From assembly GCA_018062085.1 (NCBI GenBank), contig JAGOSY010000018.1, forward strand, positions 1 to 64,000: a DNA stretch of 64,000 bases, given 5' to 3'. Positions 45,775 to 54,201 of this stretch are shown one piece after another (position 1 is the stretch's first letter; each line of letters starts with the position of its first letter). A model generated the notes under the pieces. The model ran no database searches. It was not told the DNA's origin and saw only the letters and a program-made list of their open reading frames with translations. This DNA comes from a bacterium. GTDB taxonomy: Bacteria; Cyanobacteriota; Vampirovibrionia; Obscuribacterales; Obscuribacteraceae. Made by a program: the position numbers and the translations under genes.

Positions 45775-45832
45775 CCTAAGCAAAAGCCCCCCATCGGCTT
45801 AGGTTTGCTGTAGCCAATACTATAGGGGGCTT
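45775..45832 (-). promoter_or_regulatory. Overlapping stems (pseudoknot or attenuator) in the permease leader
   Basis: On the minus-strand RNA, AAGCCCCC (45832-45825) can pair with GGGGGCTT (45791-45784), followed by TTT-like bases. CCTAAGC (45803-45797) can pair with GCTTAGG (45781-45775). The order is arm A, arm B, A', B', so the two either form an H-type pseudoknot or exclude each other. The element ends 40 bases before the chosen ATG. A regulatory role is inferred. Confidence 0.5.
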
Positions 45833-45843
45833 TCCAAGTGAAG

Positions 45844-45865
45844 CAAATGGTGCAATTACCATTTG
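45844..45865 (-). terminator. Hairpin after upp
   Basis: CAAATGGT (45844-45851) and ACCATTTG (45858-45865) form a perfect 8-bp stem with a 6-base loop, extendable across one mismatch by GAA/TTC. It lies 23 bp after the upp stop. No T-run follows on the minus strand. Confidence 0.5.
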
Positions 45866-45888
45866 TTTCGACGATTACTTTCCGTAGG

Positions 45889-46527
45889 TTAAGTACCGAA
45901 GATTCTGTCGCCAGCGTCACCTAAGCCAGGAACAATGTAGCCACGCTCGTTCAAGTTGCTATCAACAGAAGCCGTTGTGATGTGCACATTAGGGAATTGC
46001 GAGTGTACGCGCTTAATTCCTTCAGGGGCAGCCACGAATGAAACCAATTGAATTTCGCCAACATTGAGTTTGGCGAATAGCTCGATGGCAGAAGCTGCCG
46101 AGCCGCCAGTAGCAAGCATTGGGTCGAGGACGATAATGCGGCTGTCTGGTGGTAGTGAATCGGGCAATTTGGCGTAATACGAAATTGCTTCAAGAGTTGT
46201 TTCATCACGCTTTAAACCGACGTGATAAATGCGGGCTGCTGGCAGCATTTTTTGCGCTGCTTCTGCCATAACCAAGCCAGCTCTTAGCACTGGTGCCAGA
46301 ATGACATAGTCGGTTAGGGCAGAGCCTTTAGCTTGGCCAACTGGTGTTTCAACGGCAAGCTCTCTGACAATCATTTGTCTTGAAGCTTCGTAGATCAAAT
46401 ACTGACTAAGAGTAATTGAGTAGCGGCGAAAATCTGGAGACTGAGTTTGATAGTCGCGCAGCTTGGTGAGCAAATGCTGTACTACCGGATGGTCTACTAC
46501 CTGTACTTTATTGCCCAAAGCGATCAT
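45889..46527 (-). CDS. upp: Uracil phosphoribosyltransferase
   Basis: Salvages uracil with PRPP to UMP in the cytoplasm. 212 residues from ATG 46527, with GGAGGG seven bases upstream. Type I PRTase signature: VLDPMLATGGSA binds PRPP. LAPVLRAGLVM is also present, and the C-terminal YIVPGLGDAGDR is the uracil-specific hood. YHVGLKRDETTLE is typical of Upp. The NCS1 permease gene lies directly downstream, suggesting joint base uptake and salvage. Confidence 0.96.
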   Translation of the reverse strand: MIALGNKVQVVDHPVVQHLLTKLRDYQTQSPDFRRYSITLSQYLIYEASRQMIVRELAVETPVGQAKGSALTDYVILAPVLRAGLVMAEAAQKMLPAARIYHVGLKRDETTLEAISYYAKLPDSLPPDSRIIVLDPMLATGGSAASAIELFAKLNVGEIQLVSFVAAPEGIKRVHSQFPNVHITTASVDSNLNERGYIVPGLGDAGDRIFGT

Positions 46528-46574
46528 CAAATTTCCCTCCAGTGGCGATTGACTGCACAGTCAAATCTTTTTTC

Positions 46575-47762
46575 TTACTTTTTGCTAGCCATAATTGAGC
46601 GAGCTTGTGCTCGGGCCCATTTATCGCACTCTAGTATATCCTCCAGAGGCGGTGATTTTATTGGCTTATGTTCATCGAGTACTCTTTCCAGGGTTTCAGC
46701 GATTTGGAGAAACTTAATATCGCCTTTGAGGAAGGAATCTACAGCGATTTCGTTGGCGGCATTTAGCACGCAGGCCCTGGTATCGTCGCCAGCTGCGGCC
46801 TCTTGCGCTAAGCCGAGGCAGCGAAAACGCACAGGGTCGGGTTTCTCAAAAGTAAGGTCTTTTAATTCGCTAAGACTTAGTTTAGGTACCCGACTTGAGG
46901 CAACGCGTTCAGGGTAGAAGAGGGCATAGTGAATTGGCAGACGCATGTCTGGAAGGCCCATCTGGCCAACGATTGAGCCATCTACGAATTCGACGGCTGA
47001 GTGCAAAATAGACTGGGGGTGAATGACCACCTCTATTTTGCTGGCGGGAAGGTCAAAGAGCCAGCGTGCTTCAATGATTTCTAAGCCTTTGTTCATTAAT
47101 GTGGCTGAGTCAATTGTAATTTTTGCGCCCATCGACCAGTTTGGATGTTTTAGTGCATCAGATATGGTGGCATTTTTTAGGTCTGTTGTGGACCAAGTTC
47201 TGAATGGTCCACCGGAGCCAGTGAGAAGTAATTTTTCAACTTCTTCTTCAACTCGTCCTCTTAAAATTGAGGCCCAGAGCGATTGGAAGATAGCTGAATG
47301 TTCGCTGTCTACAGGCACAATTTGAGCATTGTGCTCTTTCGCTGAATTGATTACTAGGTGCCCAGCTGCCACCATTGTTTCTTTGTTGGCTAAGGCAATT
47401 ATTTTGCCTTTGGCGATGGCTGCTAGAGTGGGCTTTACTCCGAGAAATCCCACTACTGCAGTAACCAGAACGGTCGATTGCGGATGCTCTGCTACGGCCA
47501 CCAGGCCTTCTTCTCCTGACATGCAGGTAATGCCTTTTAGCTCTGATGCACTGAGTAGTTCTTTCAGTTGCAGCACTGACTCAGGGGAGGGCAGCGATAT
47601 CAAGCTAGGGCGAAATTCTAAAATCTGCTCCTTGAAATCATACAAATTCTTTGAACCAGCCGCCAGCGCAGACACTTTCAGTTGGTCCGGATGGGCGCGG
47701 ACGATGTCTAGAGTCTGCTTGCCGATAGAGCCGGTCGACCCAATTATGCTGAGAAACTTCAC
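46575..47762 (-). CDS. dxr: 1-deoxy-D-xylulose 5-phosphate reductoisomerase
   Basis: Converts DXP to 2-C-methyl-D-erythritol 4-phosphate with NADPH, the committed step of the MEP isoprenoid pathway. 395 residues. NADPH motif GSTGSIGKQT (about 8-17), metal/substrate residues in PVDSEHSAIFQ, the flexible loop region SGGPFRTW, HPNWSMGAKITIDSATLMNKGLE and HPQSILHS are all intact. The start is GTG at 47762. Presence of the MEP route agrees with a cyanobacteria-related host. Confidence 0.97.
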   Translation of the reverse strand: MKFLSIIGSTGSIGKQTLDIVRAHPDQLKVSALAAGSKNLYDFKEQILEFRPSLISLPSPESVLQLKELLSASELKGITCMSGEEGLVAVAEHPQSTVLVTAVVGFLGVKPTLAAIAKGKIIALANKETMVAAGHLVINSAKEHNAQIVPVDSEHSAIFQSLWASILRGRVEEEVEKLLLTGSGGPFRTWSTTDLKNATISDALKHPNWSMGAKITIDSATLMNKGLEIIEARWLFDLPASKIEVVIHPQSILHSAVEFVDGSIVGQMGLPDMRLPIHYALFYPERVASSRVPKLSLSELKDLTFEKPDPVRFRCLGLAQEAAAGDDTRACVLNAANEIAVDSFLKGDIKFLQIAETLERVLDEHKPIKSPPLEDILECDKWARAQARSIMASKK

Positions 47763-47806
47763 TTCTTACTTCCGCTTGCCGAATGATTATTTTAGAAGGC
47801 TCTATT

Positions 47807-48907
47807 CTAGAACCTGGGCGGCAGATTTGGCGGTAATTCGAATTTAGGGAAACTGCCTAACTTAATGTGATCGCGAATCATCTTGAGCGAGGCTTGTCTA
47901 GCCATCGACTGATCGTAGACTCCAGCATAGAAGCCATAGAAGTCGTTGGGGTAGCGATTAGAACTCCAGTAAGGCACACCAGGCATCAAGGGCGAATAAA
48001 CATTGGGCCTGGGGAAGTGATTGACTTCTCTTAGTTTGCCGCTGGAATCACGGTAAGCAGCGTCGAGCAGCGAGATAGCTTCGTCGAGCTTTCTCAAGGT
48101 GGTAGGGTTGTTGAGGTCAGCCGTGCCGGTTGTCAAAAAATCGTTCTTAACTTGTTTAACGGCAGCAGCAGTGAGCACATCGGCTAGATAGAGCTTGTAA
48201 TATGGATTGTCTGATGTTCTGGCAGCATCGCGCAATACTTGTTCTTGCTTCAGAAGCGCGTCATCAGCGATTCCGGCTATGCGGTTGAAATAATTGATTG
48301 AGTTAACGCCGCCATCTCTGGCCGGATTGAATTTGCCGTCGAAGGTTTGCAGATTGGAGAAAGTTGCCTGGGCATAGTTGCGATTGACGTCAATGCGAAT
48401 TGATTCAATCGTCTTAGACTGAGTGGGAAGCTCTAAGGTTGTTAGATTGCCCGGTATGTAATGCTTCTTGCCTCGGTCTTGACCGCCTTCAAACCAGATA
48501 AATAAACCTTGTGGGTCTTGCCAGTAATTGACTTTTACACCAGGTGGAATGTCTGTCAGCTTGAGTTTGTCAAAGTCTTTGGGCCAGTTTTTAGCGGCGC
48601 CAATTAGTTTGGCGTCGAAATCTTTATCGTTGATTGAAAGAATTATGGCGCGGTTTTCGATTCTGACATCAAGGGGAGCGGCTGGCGTGTCTCTGACCTG
48701 GGCTACCTGGTCGGCCGGTTTTGTTGTTATGTCTCTGGCGGGAACGTGCAATCGGTCGCTAGCTGCAGTTCCAGAACTTGTTCCAGCTGCTGGCGGCGAT
48801 AAACCAGCGTCACCGGGGTTATTGTTTTTGCCAAAAATTGCGCCAAAATCTACAGCAGGCTTGCTTGCCGGCTTTTGTTCTTGGTTATTTTCTGCTTGGT
48901 CGGCCAT
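47807..48907 (-). CDS. Soluble protein of unknown function
   Basis: 366 residues, no family recognised. Residues 1-75 are polar and Pro/Ala-rich (AENNQEQKPASKPAVDFGAI). Residues about 80-190 look beta-rich (RIENRAIILSINDKDFDAKL; VNYWQDPQGLFIWFEGG). About 215-305 is helical, and the C-terminus is Pro/Tyr/Asn-rich (PRPNVYSPLMPGVPYWSSN). There is no signal peptide or span. AGGAGA precedes the ATG. The style, a disordered N-terminus followed by a lineage-specific domain, matches the proteins at 26765 and 62006. Confidence 0.65.
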   Translation of the reverse strand: MADQAENNQEQKPASKPAVDFGAIFGKNNNPGDAGLSPPAAGTSSGTAASDRLHVPARDITTKPADQVAQVRDTPAAPLDVRIENRAIILSINDKDFDAKLIGAAKNWPKDFDKLKLTDIPPGVKVNYWQDPQGLFIWFEGGQDRGKKHYIPGNLTTLELPTQSKTIESIRIDVNRNYAQATFSNLQTFDGKFNPARDGGVNSINYFNRIAGIADDALLKQEQVLRDAARTSDNPYYKLYLADVLTAAAVKQVKNDFLTTGTADLNNPTTLRKLDEAISLLDAAYRDSSGKLREVNHFPRPNVYSPLMPGVPYWSSNRYPNDFYGFYAGVYDQSMARQASLKMIRDHIKLGSFPKFELPPNLPPRF

Positions 48908-49005
48908 CAGGCACAGTTCTCCTATACTGAAAGTACTCTAGTGGGCTTGCGCTAGGCCGTCAATGTTGAGAATACGAATTAGATAATGCCAAGCTACGGT
49001 GAAAT

Positions 49006-49770
49006 TTAGCGCAACTTGAGGTCGATTATGCCGATTTCTTCACCAGTTCTGCTGGCTCTAAATAGTTTGAGATGTTTGCAATCAATTCCATCGGATGCTT
49101 TGCCCTGCATAAGATCGACGTTAAACTGACGTTTCGCTGCAGTCATAGTTTCGCCGAACTTAATGCCCCGCAGGTCATTGAGGGTGTGGTTTAGTGAAGA
49201 ACTGGCTGTGCTACTCGTATGAACTAGCATGTCTATATCTTTAGGAAGTGGATTGTGAGTGACAAAACTTCCCGCTAGGTAGGCTCTCTCTTGCCCTTGA
49301 TCGGCTAGTCTGCGCAACATTGGCTCGACTCTATTTAGCATTTGTAGGCGGTGCTCGTTAGAGCCAAAATGACGGGCGAAATCTTCGTAGGGTGTTCTGT
49401 AGATTCCTGGTGGCAAGAAACCATTGGCCATAAAACTTGGAATACCGTCTTTACCGGGCAGCACCAAATCGACTGCTTGTTTTTCACCAATGTTGCCGAT
49501 GTTGGCAATTTGGCTGCGTTGGCTAAACTCAACAGGTCCGCCGCCAAAGCGGTTGGCAATGCTTGTGTCTACTGGTCCACCCCAGCTTACTGGCCCACCT
49601 CGACCCATGGTGCTGGTTGTTCTAGTCAGGCCAGGTGTCAAAGTCTTGGCTGCTAGTGTGGCTTCAGCCATGGCTTCTGTACTAAGTTTTACTGCCGCTT
49701 CAGCCATCTCTCGATAGGCTGGTTTAGCGGCAACAGCAAGATTCTCAACAATCGGAGCCCAATTAGCCAT
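49006..49770 (-). CDS. Putative nucleotidyltransferase-fold protein
   Basis: 254 residues. The N-terminal half is Ala-rich helix and then Gly/Pro-rich linker (GGPVSWGGPV). The C-terminal half contains YLAGSFVTHNPLPKDIDMLV, resembling the GS...DxD core of minimal nucleotidyltransferases (DUF6932-like): Gly-Ser, then Asp-Ile-Asp about 13 residues later. A later Asp in FNVDLMQG could be the third carboxylate. Such folds include antitoxin/toxin NTases and tRNA or protein modifiers; which applies here is unknown. A GAGA stretch precedes the ATG. No adjacent HEPN-type partner was seen. Confidence 0.55.
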   Translation of the reverse strand: MANWAPIVENLAVAAKPAYREMAEAAVKLSTEAMAEATLAAKTLTPGLTRTTSTMGRGGPVSWGGPVDTSIANRFGGGPVEFSQRSQIANIGNIGEKQAVDLVLPGKDGIPSFMANGFLPPGIYRTPYEDFARHFGSNEHRLQMLNRVEPMLRRLADQGQERAYLAGSFVTHNPLPKDIDMLVHTSSTASSSLNHTLNDLRGIKFGETMTAAKRQFNVDLMQGKASDGIDCKHLKLFRASRTGEEIGIIDLKLR

Positions 49771-49927
49771 GTGATTTCTCTTTTAATAAAGAGAATATAT
49801 ATGGATACTCTTTCTTCTTAAATGGGGTAATTACGCTGATATTTTGACAGGCTGTCTGAGTGAGCGAGACTTTCGGCAGAAGCCAAACTGATACGATAGT
49901 GATTGAGTAGGCTATTCTCTAGCAAAG

Positions 49928-50437
49928 GTGTTCGTCAAATTGCCCATTGAAATCGAACTCGACTCAACATTGTTTCGCGTGCATCACTACCAAACTGTGC
50001 ATGCGGTAGCGAGCTGTAAGTTTTGCGCTCAGGTTTGCCTGGGTATTGGCCTCCTTGCCAGCTGTGCCAGGCTTCTTTCTATGGTTCCAACGTCTCAGGT
50101 TCTGCAATTTGCGCTGGCGGCAATGCTGGCAATTGCGGTATTGCAGCTTCCTGGTTTCTTCTCTTTAGCAGTGAAAATTTTGACGCAGGAATGTTCGGGC
50201 TGTTGTCAGAGTGAATCTTTAGACATCAATACACTGTGGCAGCCGTTTTATATCCTTGCTGCTCTGGCCCTTGATTTTACTGGAGTGCCTGTACTTTTGC
50301 ATTTTCTTGGTATCGGATTTGGCAGTGTTTTCGGAATTCTCATTCCCTTTCTCGTCGCCGCATTTATTTTCTGGTTTCCTGTTGCAACCGGTCGAGCTGC
50401 TCAGTTAGAAATTGAGTCTAAAATAGATGAATGCTGA
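49928..50437 (+). CDS. Small multi-span membrane protein, unknown
   Basis: 169 residues with four probable spans: about 35-55, 60-82, 98-120 and 125-150. The loop between spans two and three carries TQECSGCCQSESLD, a Cys cluster that might bind metal or form disulphides. The start is GTG at 49928 with weak ribosome binding; TTG at 49940 is an alternative. Its stop lies 8 bp from the converging kinase stop. No family recognised. Confidence 0.6.
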   Translation: MFVKLPIEIELDSTLFRVHHYQTVHAVASCKFCAQVCLGIGLLASCARLLSMVPTSQVLQFALAAMLAIAVLQLPGFFSLAVKILTQECSGCCQSESLDINTLWQPFYILAALALDFTGVPVLLHFLGIGFGSVFGILIPFLVAAFIFWFPVATGRAAQLEIESKIDEC

Positions 50438-50445
50438 TTACTTCA

Positions 50446-51858
50446 CTAACTACTCGGCAAAGACGCCATCATTTGTCTTAGCACTGGCACCAGTTGGGCT
50501 GCGGTCTGATAGCGATCGCGGCTTTCCATCTGGGTGCAACTGACCACAATTTCGCTCAGCTCAGGTGAGATGCGGTCATTCTGCTCTTGGGGGTTGGAAG
50601 TGCTGAGTGCCTCGGGCTCGACACCAGTTAGAAGAAAGTAGAGTGTGCAACCGAAAGCGTAGATGTCACTTTGCACACTGGCTTTACCGCGAAATTGTTC
50701 GGGGGCAATAAAGGCATGCTTGCCAACAAATGTTCCTGTGGCATTGCCGATAAACTCATTGGCGGCACCGAAGTCAATTACCACAATCGAGCCATCTTCG
50801 CAGAGAACAATATTGTCTGGCGTGAAATCGCGATGAATGAGAGGAGGGTCTTGCTCGTGCAAATACTTAAGAATGTTCACCATCTGTAGTGCCCAGTTAA
50901 TCACAGTGCTTTCTCTCTGTGGCCCGTTTTGTTTGACTAGCTGCCTTAAGTCTTGACCGTTGATATAGTCGAGCATGAGATAATTGCGCTCTTGCTCAAC
51001 AAAATAATCTAGTACCTTGACTATGTTGGGGTGATTGATCTTCAGCAGCAGAGCGGCCTCTCGGTCGAGCATTTCTCGGGCTTTGGCTTGAGCACTTTCA
51101 ATGGCGTCATCAGACACCACTGCCTCTTTCAATACCGCTAATTTGCGCTCTTCAAGTTGACAGAGATATACTGCCGAAAGGCCCCCAAGTGCTAGGTGAC
51201 GCATTACCTTGAGGGTGCCATTGCGCATCATGCGACCAGGATCTAGGGGCACGAAAGAAGTGGGGCAGAACCGTCTACTTAGTTCTTCTTCCCACATGCC
51301 AGTGAAGCTCAGTTGAGGAATTTCGCTGCCTGTTACTTGGTTCTTAAGTTCGTGCACGCTCTGGTCAATCTCTGCTGTATTGCCCCACATTTCTATGGCT
51401 ATGAGCAGTTTCTCCATATCCGTCGAATCTATGTGAGTTAGAGTGAGTGGTATGGCGCCTTTAGTAGACATAAATGTCACTTGTCTATTCTTCCAGTCTT
51501 TTTGATTGTCATCACTCACCGTGATTTTATTGATCTCGCTCCAGCGTAGTAGTTGATTGTGTCTAAAGATTGAGAACGGCAGTTTTACTCCATCTTTGTC
51601 GATTTGAATGGCTTCATGACTAAGCCAATTGAGCAACACCATGCCCACGGCGAAGATTGTCAGTGTAGCTAGGCCAATGGCACAAGCACCAGGGTCAACA
51701 TGTTGAGAGGCGACAAAGCTAAAATACTGTGTGACGATAGCAATTGCTGCTGTAATCGGGCAGGCCACGCCCCATGCGGGAAAAGTTAGGCGCAGCAGCG
51801 ATAGCGTCGTGTCACGCTGATGATCAAGATATTTTACTCTAACCGCTAGTTCGGCCAT
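50446..51858 (-). CDS. Membrane Ser/Thr kinase with HRDFTPDN catalytic loop
   Basis: 470 residues. Two hydrophobic spans (about 28-52 and 60-82) are followed by a PH-like beta module (IDKDGVKLPF; LRWSEINKITVSD; about 85-165) and then a kinase domain from about 215 (LALGGLSAVYLCQ; Lys in LAVLKEAVV). The catalytic loop is HRDFTPDN: the usual Lys of HRDLKxxN is Thr. DFG is intact (VIDFGAANE), with FIAPEQFRGKASVQSDIYAF after the activation loop. The Asp base is kept, so activity is plausible but needs testing. The gene directly upstream on the same strand encodes a longer paralogue. Confidence 0.88.
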   Translation of the reverse strand: MAELAVRVKYLDHQRDTTLSLLRLTFPAWGVACPITAAIAIVTQYFSFVASQHVDPGACAIGLATLTIFAVGMVLLNWLSHEAIQIDKDGVKLPFSIFRHNQLLRWSEINKITVSDDNQKDWKNRQVTFMSTKGAIPLTLTHIDSTDMEKLLIAIEMWGNTAEIDQSVHELKNQVTGSEIPQLSFTGMWEEELSRRFCPTSFVPLDPGRMMRNGTLKVMRHLALGGLSAVYLCQLEERKLAVLKEAVVSDDAIESAQAKAREMLDREAALLLKINHPNIVKVLDYFVEQERNYLMLDYINGQDLRQLVKQNGPQRESTVINWALQMVNILKYLHEQDPPLIHRDFTPDNIVLCEDGSIVVIDFGAANEFIGNATGTFVGKHAFIAPEQFRGKASVQSDIYAFGCTLYFLLTGVEPEALSTSNPQEQNDRISPELSEIVVSCTQMESRDRYQTAAQLVPVLRQMMASLPSS

Positions 51859-51925
51859 TGACTCACCATTGAGAATTTGCTTGAACGACTAATCACTAGT
51901 GCACTACTTCTATTATTTTGTGCCA

Positions 51926-54073
51926 TTACGCTTCGATTGTTTCTTTGTTTGCTTCTCTGATTTTGATTGTCACTCCAGCTTCATTATTATCATCGGCACT
52001 ATTTGTGGGTATATCGACATTTTCGCTTATGAGAGCGATATTGATCAGATCGCTCTCATCGATTGGCTGGCCCAGGCTATTGGCTATTTCTGCTACAGAT
52101 TTGAATCGTTTGTTGAGATCAAGGGCTGTGCATGAGCGTACTATTTGGTCGAACTCTTCGCTGGTTTTGACTCCAGCTTCTACTGGGCTTGATTGCGAAA
52201 TAGCTTCTGGTTCTTTTCCAGTTACTAGAAATTGCAGCGTGGCACCCATGGCATATATGTCGCTCTGTAGAGAAGCTTTTCCTCTAAATTGTTCGGGTGG
52301 CAAATATGAATGTTTGCCAGCGATAGTACCGGTGGTGCCAACTTGTTGAATCTGAGCGACGTTGAAGTCAATCAATTTAAGTTTGTTATCGCTAGTCAAC
52401 ATCAAATTATCTGGTGTAAAGTCGCGATGAATAATTGAGCGTTTGTGCAGGTAAGAAAGTATTTGGCACATTTGCCCAGCTAACTCGCGAGTTGCTTCTT
52501 CGCTCAGGGCGCCTTTCTCTGCGATTAATTGGCACAAGTTCTGACCGTCGATGTGCTCGAGGCCAATGTAACCGCGGTGGTCTTCAAAGAAGTAGTCTTT
52601 TAGTTTGACTATGCCATCACTATCTAATGACTCTAATATTTTGGCTTCTTTTTCAAAGCTTTTCAGCGCTTGTTCTTTCAAATTGCGATCGGCGTAAGCT
52701 GGTACGATTGTCTCTTTGAGTACGATATTGCAGTTGTTCAGTTCGTCGCGGCAGAGATACGCTGTGCCTTGTCCACCTACACCGAGGCGCTTTATTACTT
52801 TGTATTGATCGTCTTTTAGTCTTTGCCCTGGGGCCAGTGATTGACTGCTGTTGCGTTCGGGAGCCGATGATAGCGATTGCAACCACAATTCTGTATAACT
52901 GCGCTCACGGTGTGGCAACATTGCTTCGCTTAGCTCGCTCTCCATGGTGCAACCCGGCGCGAAACGCTCTAGCGCTTTTGCGAACCTTGGCCTGTCGTTC
53001 TCTTGAATAGCAGCTAAATCTAAGTAAAACGACTTATTGTCGTTCAAGTTAAATTTGATTTTTGCCGCGCCATCAGCACTGCGGTCTAGGGCCACAGAAT
53101 GAACTTGAGGCCATTTGATTTGGGCTAGGGGCAGGCTATTTCCAGCCATGGTGATGGCCAAATTGAGGCCACTAGCATCGATGCTAAGTGAATTGGGTCG
53201 AAGTAGTGCCTTTAAGGCGAAAGCCGATGTATAGGCTAGAACCAGAGCCGAGATTGTCAGGGCAATTGGATGAGCTGAGAGGTGGTAGAAGGCTTCACCA
53301 GCTTTTCCTGTGGCGCTTAAGATTGGAGCGAGCGCATCTGAGATAAGTCTGACTAGTATTGCCTGCGGGTTTTCCGCTGAGCGAAACTTTTCCGCTGGCA
53401 TGTATAGCCAATAGTATGCAGAAGAGAGCCAGTTGGGAGCAAAGAAAAAGGCTACCAAAATTGGTCCAAAGCGCAGCCAAGGAGAAGCTGTGTCAAAGAA
53501 GGCTTGGCGCATGTTACGCCAGACCTGACCTGAGCGATACTCGATAATAAACTTGTTGCTGTCATCAACCAGTACTTTGCGAGCAATCTTTTTGCAACTC
53601 AGTAGGCTGTTGAGCACAGGGTCAGTCTGACACTGCGGGTAATTGCTTTCAATGTGTTTTAGTAACCGTTGATAATCGGCAGCATTGAGCCGACTAAGAT
53701 TGAAACTCATGCTTTTGCCTCGGGCAAAGGTGAGAGTCATTTTTTTCGGCAAGACATCATGGCCTTTATAGTCTGTGCCAATTGAAAGCAACTTACTTAG
53801 TTCTCGAACACGAAATCCGTGAGAAATTAGATTGTCTTCTATCCTAATTTTGCGCTTCAGTATATCTTCGACGAAATAGACGAGGCCCCATATAAGTACG
53901 CTGACGTAGCCTACCTGAAGAGCCATGTTGCCGCTGAAGGCTATGATAGAGCCAGTAAAAGGCAATATTAAGTAGGCCCAAATGGGTAGCATGAAAAACG
54001 CCTTCCACCACAGCATAATGGTGGAAAGCTTGTCACTGTAACTAAATTGGAGGATTGCCCGTTTTTTCTTCAT
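51926..54073 (-). CDS. Membrane Ser/Thr kinase with duplicated span/PH-like module and DFN motif
   Basis: 715 residues. The N-terminal module (two spans at about 25-70, then beta segment KIRIEDNLISHGFRVRELSK to about 155) is repeated in related form at about 205-375 (spans, then NSLSIDASGLNLAITMAGN; KWPQVHSVALD). The kinase domain starts at about 430 with RLGVGGQGTAYLCR, Lys in IVLKETIVP, HRDFTPDN and DFNVAQ instead of DFG. LPPEQFRGKASLQSDIYAMG matches the neighbouring kinase. The Asp of DFN is kept. The paralogue downstream has one module, so the extra copy probably arose by internal duplication. Confidence 0.88.
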   Translation of the reverse strand: MKKKRAILQFSYSDKLSTIMLWWKAFFMLPIWAYLILPFTGSIIAFSGNMALQVGYVSVLIWGLVYFVEDILKRKIRIEDNLISHGFRVRELSKLLSIGTDYKGHDVLPKKMTLTFARGKSMSFNLSRLNAADYQRLLKHIESNYPQCQTDPVLNSLLSCKKIARKVLVDDSNKFIIEYRSGQVWRNMRQAFFDTASPWLRFGPILVAFFFAPNWLSSAYYWLYMPAEKFRSAENPQAILVRLISDALAPILSATGKAGEAFYHLSAHPIALTISALVLAYTSAFALKALLRPNSLSIDASGLNLAITMAGNSLPLAQIKWPQVHSVALDRSADGAAKIKFNLNDNKSFYLDLAAIQENDRPRFAKALERFAPGCTMESELSEAMLPHRERSYTELWLQSLSSAPERNSSQSLAPGQRLKDDQYKVIKRLGVGGQGTAYLCRDELNNCNIVLKETIVPAYADRNLKEQALKSFEKEAKILESLDSDGIVKLKDYFFEDHRGYIGLEHIDGQNLCQLIAEKGALSEEATRELAGQMCQILSYLHKRSIIHRDFTPDNLMLTSDNKLKLIDFNVAQIQQVGTTGTIAGKHSYLPPEQFRGKASLQSDIYAMGATLQFLVTGKEPEAISQSSPVEAGVKTSEEFDQIVRSCTALDLNKRFKSVAEIANSLGQPIDESDLINIALISENVDIPTNSADDNNEAGVTIKIREANKETIEA

Positions 54074-54096
54074 CGTGGCACTGCGCTAAGAGACAT
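54070..54096 (-). other. Possible 8-codon leader ORF overlapping the kinase start
   Basis: ATG at 54096 opens the peptide MSLSAVPR, whose TGA overlaps the kinase ATG at 54073 (ATGA). Upstream lie two GGAGGTATAGC elements 18 bp apart (54106-54116 and 54124-54134 on the plus strand), resembling ribosome binding sites but 15 or more bases from the ATG. The kinase ATG itself has no close ribosome binding site, so coupling is conceivable. Confidence 0.3.
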
Positions 54097-54201
54097 TCTC
54101 GGTTCGCTATACCTCCTTAGTTTGCTATACCTCCCAAAGGCAGGCTGAAAACACTTTAAGTGGCAAGCGTTAGAAGTGATTACAATTTAGGCTGGCTCGT
54201 C

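Noticed and set aside
45735..45920. Longer NCS1 permease starting inside upp
   Set aside because: The added residues do not fit the family, and the region contains two overlapping stems plus a hairpin typical of non-coding leader.
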